Shown one piece after another: positions 41,367 through 41,842 of a DNA stretch of 41,842 bases. The translations under genes were made by a program, and so were the position numbers. The notes below the pieces were generated by a model. It was not told the DNA's origin, did not search any database, and saw only the letters and a program-made list of their open reading frames with translations. Origin of the DNA: Actinomycetota bacterium (lineage in GTDB: Bacteria; Actinomycetota; Acidimicrobiia; Acidimicrobiales; Ilumatobacteraceae); NCBI GenBank assembly GCA_018882725.1, contig VERK01000002.1:1-41842 (forward strand), read 5' to 3'. Positions within the stretch are counted from its first letter, which is position 1; every line of letters begins with the position of its first letter.

Positions 41367-41842
41367 CCCGCCAACCCGCCGTCTTCATCGGTCATGGCAG
41401 CCCCATGAACGCACTCGAGTCGAACCGATTCACCAATCGTTGGCGCGAGTTCGCGGCCACGCTGCCCATGCCGCGCGCCATCGTCACCGTGTCGGCTCAC
41501 TGGTATATCAACGCGACCGCCGTCACCGCGATGCAGACACCGCGCACCATCCACGACTTCTACGGCTTCCCCGACGAATTGTTCGCGTTCGATTACCCGT
41601 GTCCGGGCTCCAACGAGGTCGCCCGCGAAGTGGTGGACGCTCTCGCCCCCGTGTGGGTCGGACTCGACACCGACAGTTGGGGGATCGACCACGGCACCTG
41701 GTCGGTGCTCGCACACATGTTCCCAGCCGCCGAGGTGCCGGTGCTGCAGTTGTCGATCGACGCCACCAAGTCGTTCACCGATCACGTAGCACTCGGTGCG
41801 AGCCTCGCAGCGCTACAAGATGCGAACATCCTCGTTCTCGGC
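41363..41842 (+). CDS. ygiD: DODA-type extradiol aromatic-ring-opening dioxygenase (LigB family), N-terminal part
   Basis: The visible 160 residues run to the window edge without a stop; the full family length is about 260. They match the LigB/4,5-DOPA-dioxygenase family: [14 protein letters not shown] and VSAHWYI near the N-terminus, [19 protein letters not shown], and [16 protein letters not shown]. The first and last of these carry the metal-ligand His residues. Relatives open catechol rings or are uncharacterised YgiD. It overlaps the MFS stop by ATGA. Confidence 0.88.
   Translation, partial: MTRQPAVFIGHGSPMNALESNRFTNRWREFAATLPMPRAIVTVSAHWYINATAVTAMQTPRTIHDFYGFPDELFAFDYPCPGSNEVAREVVDALAPVWVGLDTDSWGIDHGTWSVLAHMFPAAEVPVLQLSIDATKSFTDHVALGASLAALQDANILVLG

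Overview
The window looks like chromosome from a high-GC actinobacterium. I favour an aquatic member of the Acidimicrobiia (Ilumatobacter-like). This rests on gene content and style, not on a database search. The supporting content is a PDZ-Lon / UPF0182 neighbourhood of the kind seen in mycobacteria, a mycothiol-type DinB-fold enzyme, DivIVA-type coiled-coil proteins, and many GTG starts. Many genes carry a TANNNT box 6-10 nt before the start codon and lack a Shine-Dalgarno, which is the signature of leaderless transcripts. Genes are packed tightly, with many ATGA/GTGA stop-start overlaps and convergent genes a few bases apart. I found no integrase, transposase, CRISPR array or rRNA.

Layout. 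1-3.6 kb: the 5' part of sucC, a B12-binding protein, a secreted His/Asp-rich protein, a membrane-anchored protein, a PhyH dioxygenase and a Nudix hydrolase. 3.6-6.6 kb: the most accessory-looking stretch. It holds two small paralogous genes tail to tail, an ECF-like sigma factor, and a 510-residue coiled-coil protein with a possible RelE-like C-terminus. 7.1-9.2 kb: a DEAD-box RNA helicase coupled to a PPOX-fold flavoprotein. 9.2-15.2 kb: a BMP-type (nucleoside-like) ABC importer whose last gene is a translationally coupled Rieske oxygenase. 15.2-21.4 kb: a candidate bacterial FABP/CRABP-like protein, a methyltransferase, a saccharopine-dehydrogenase-like enzyme, a lone FGGY N-domain, a LOG protein, an AhpD-like protein, exonuclease III and a membrane protein. 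21.5-25.9 kb: an XRE regulator with a phasin/HBHA-like partner behind an operator-bearing promoter, a TetR regulator, a nucleoside hydrolase, a DoxX-like protein, a duplicated hairpin next to initiator tRNA-Met, an MTA/SAH nucleosidase-like protein and a coiled-coil protein. 25.9-32 kb: a minus-strand run of PDZ-Lon protease, a DivIVA-domain protein with a phage MuF-like Cys/His C-terminus, and UPF0182. 32-35.6 kb: a small membrane protein, a HEAT-repeat protein, an UPF0016 Mn/Ca transporter, a carotenoid oxygenase and a mycothiol-type enzyme. 35.7-38.5 kb: modABC plus a PadR-like regulator, with a perfect palindrome inside the promoter. 38.5-41.8 kb: prfC, a Bcr/CflA-type MFS exporter and the 5' part of a DODA-like extradiol dioxygenase.

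Themes. Purine-nucleoside handling recurs: the BMP importer, the nucleoside hydrolase and the MTA/SAH nucleosidase-like enzyme. The best candidates for undescribed biology are the DivIVA-MuF fusion inserted between two usually neighbouring envelope genes, the FABP-like protein, the sigma/coiled-coil pair beside an inverted gene duplication, and the nucleoside-importer/Rieske-oxygenase operon. All of these are inferences from sequence that I could not test by search.
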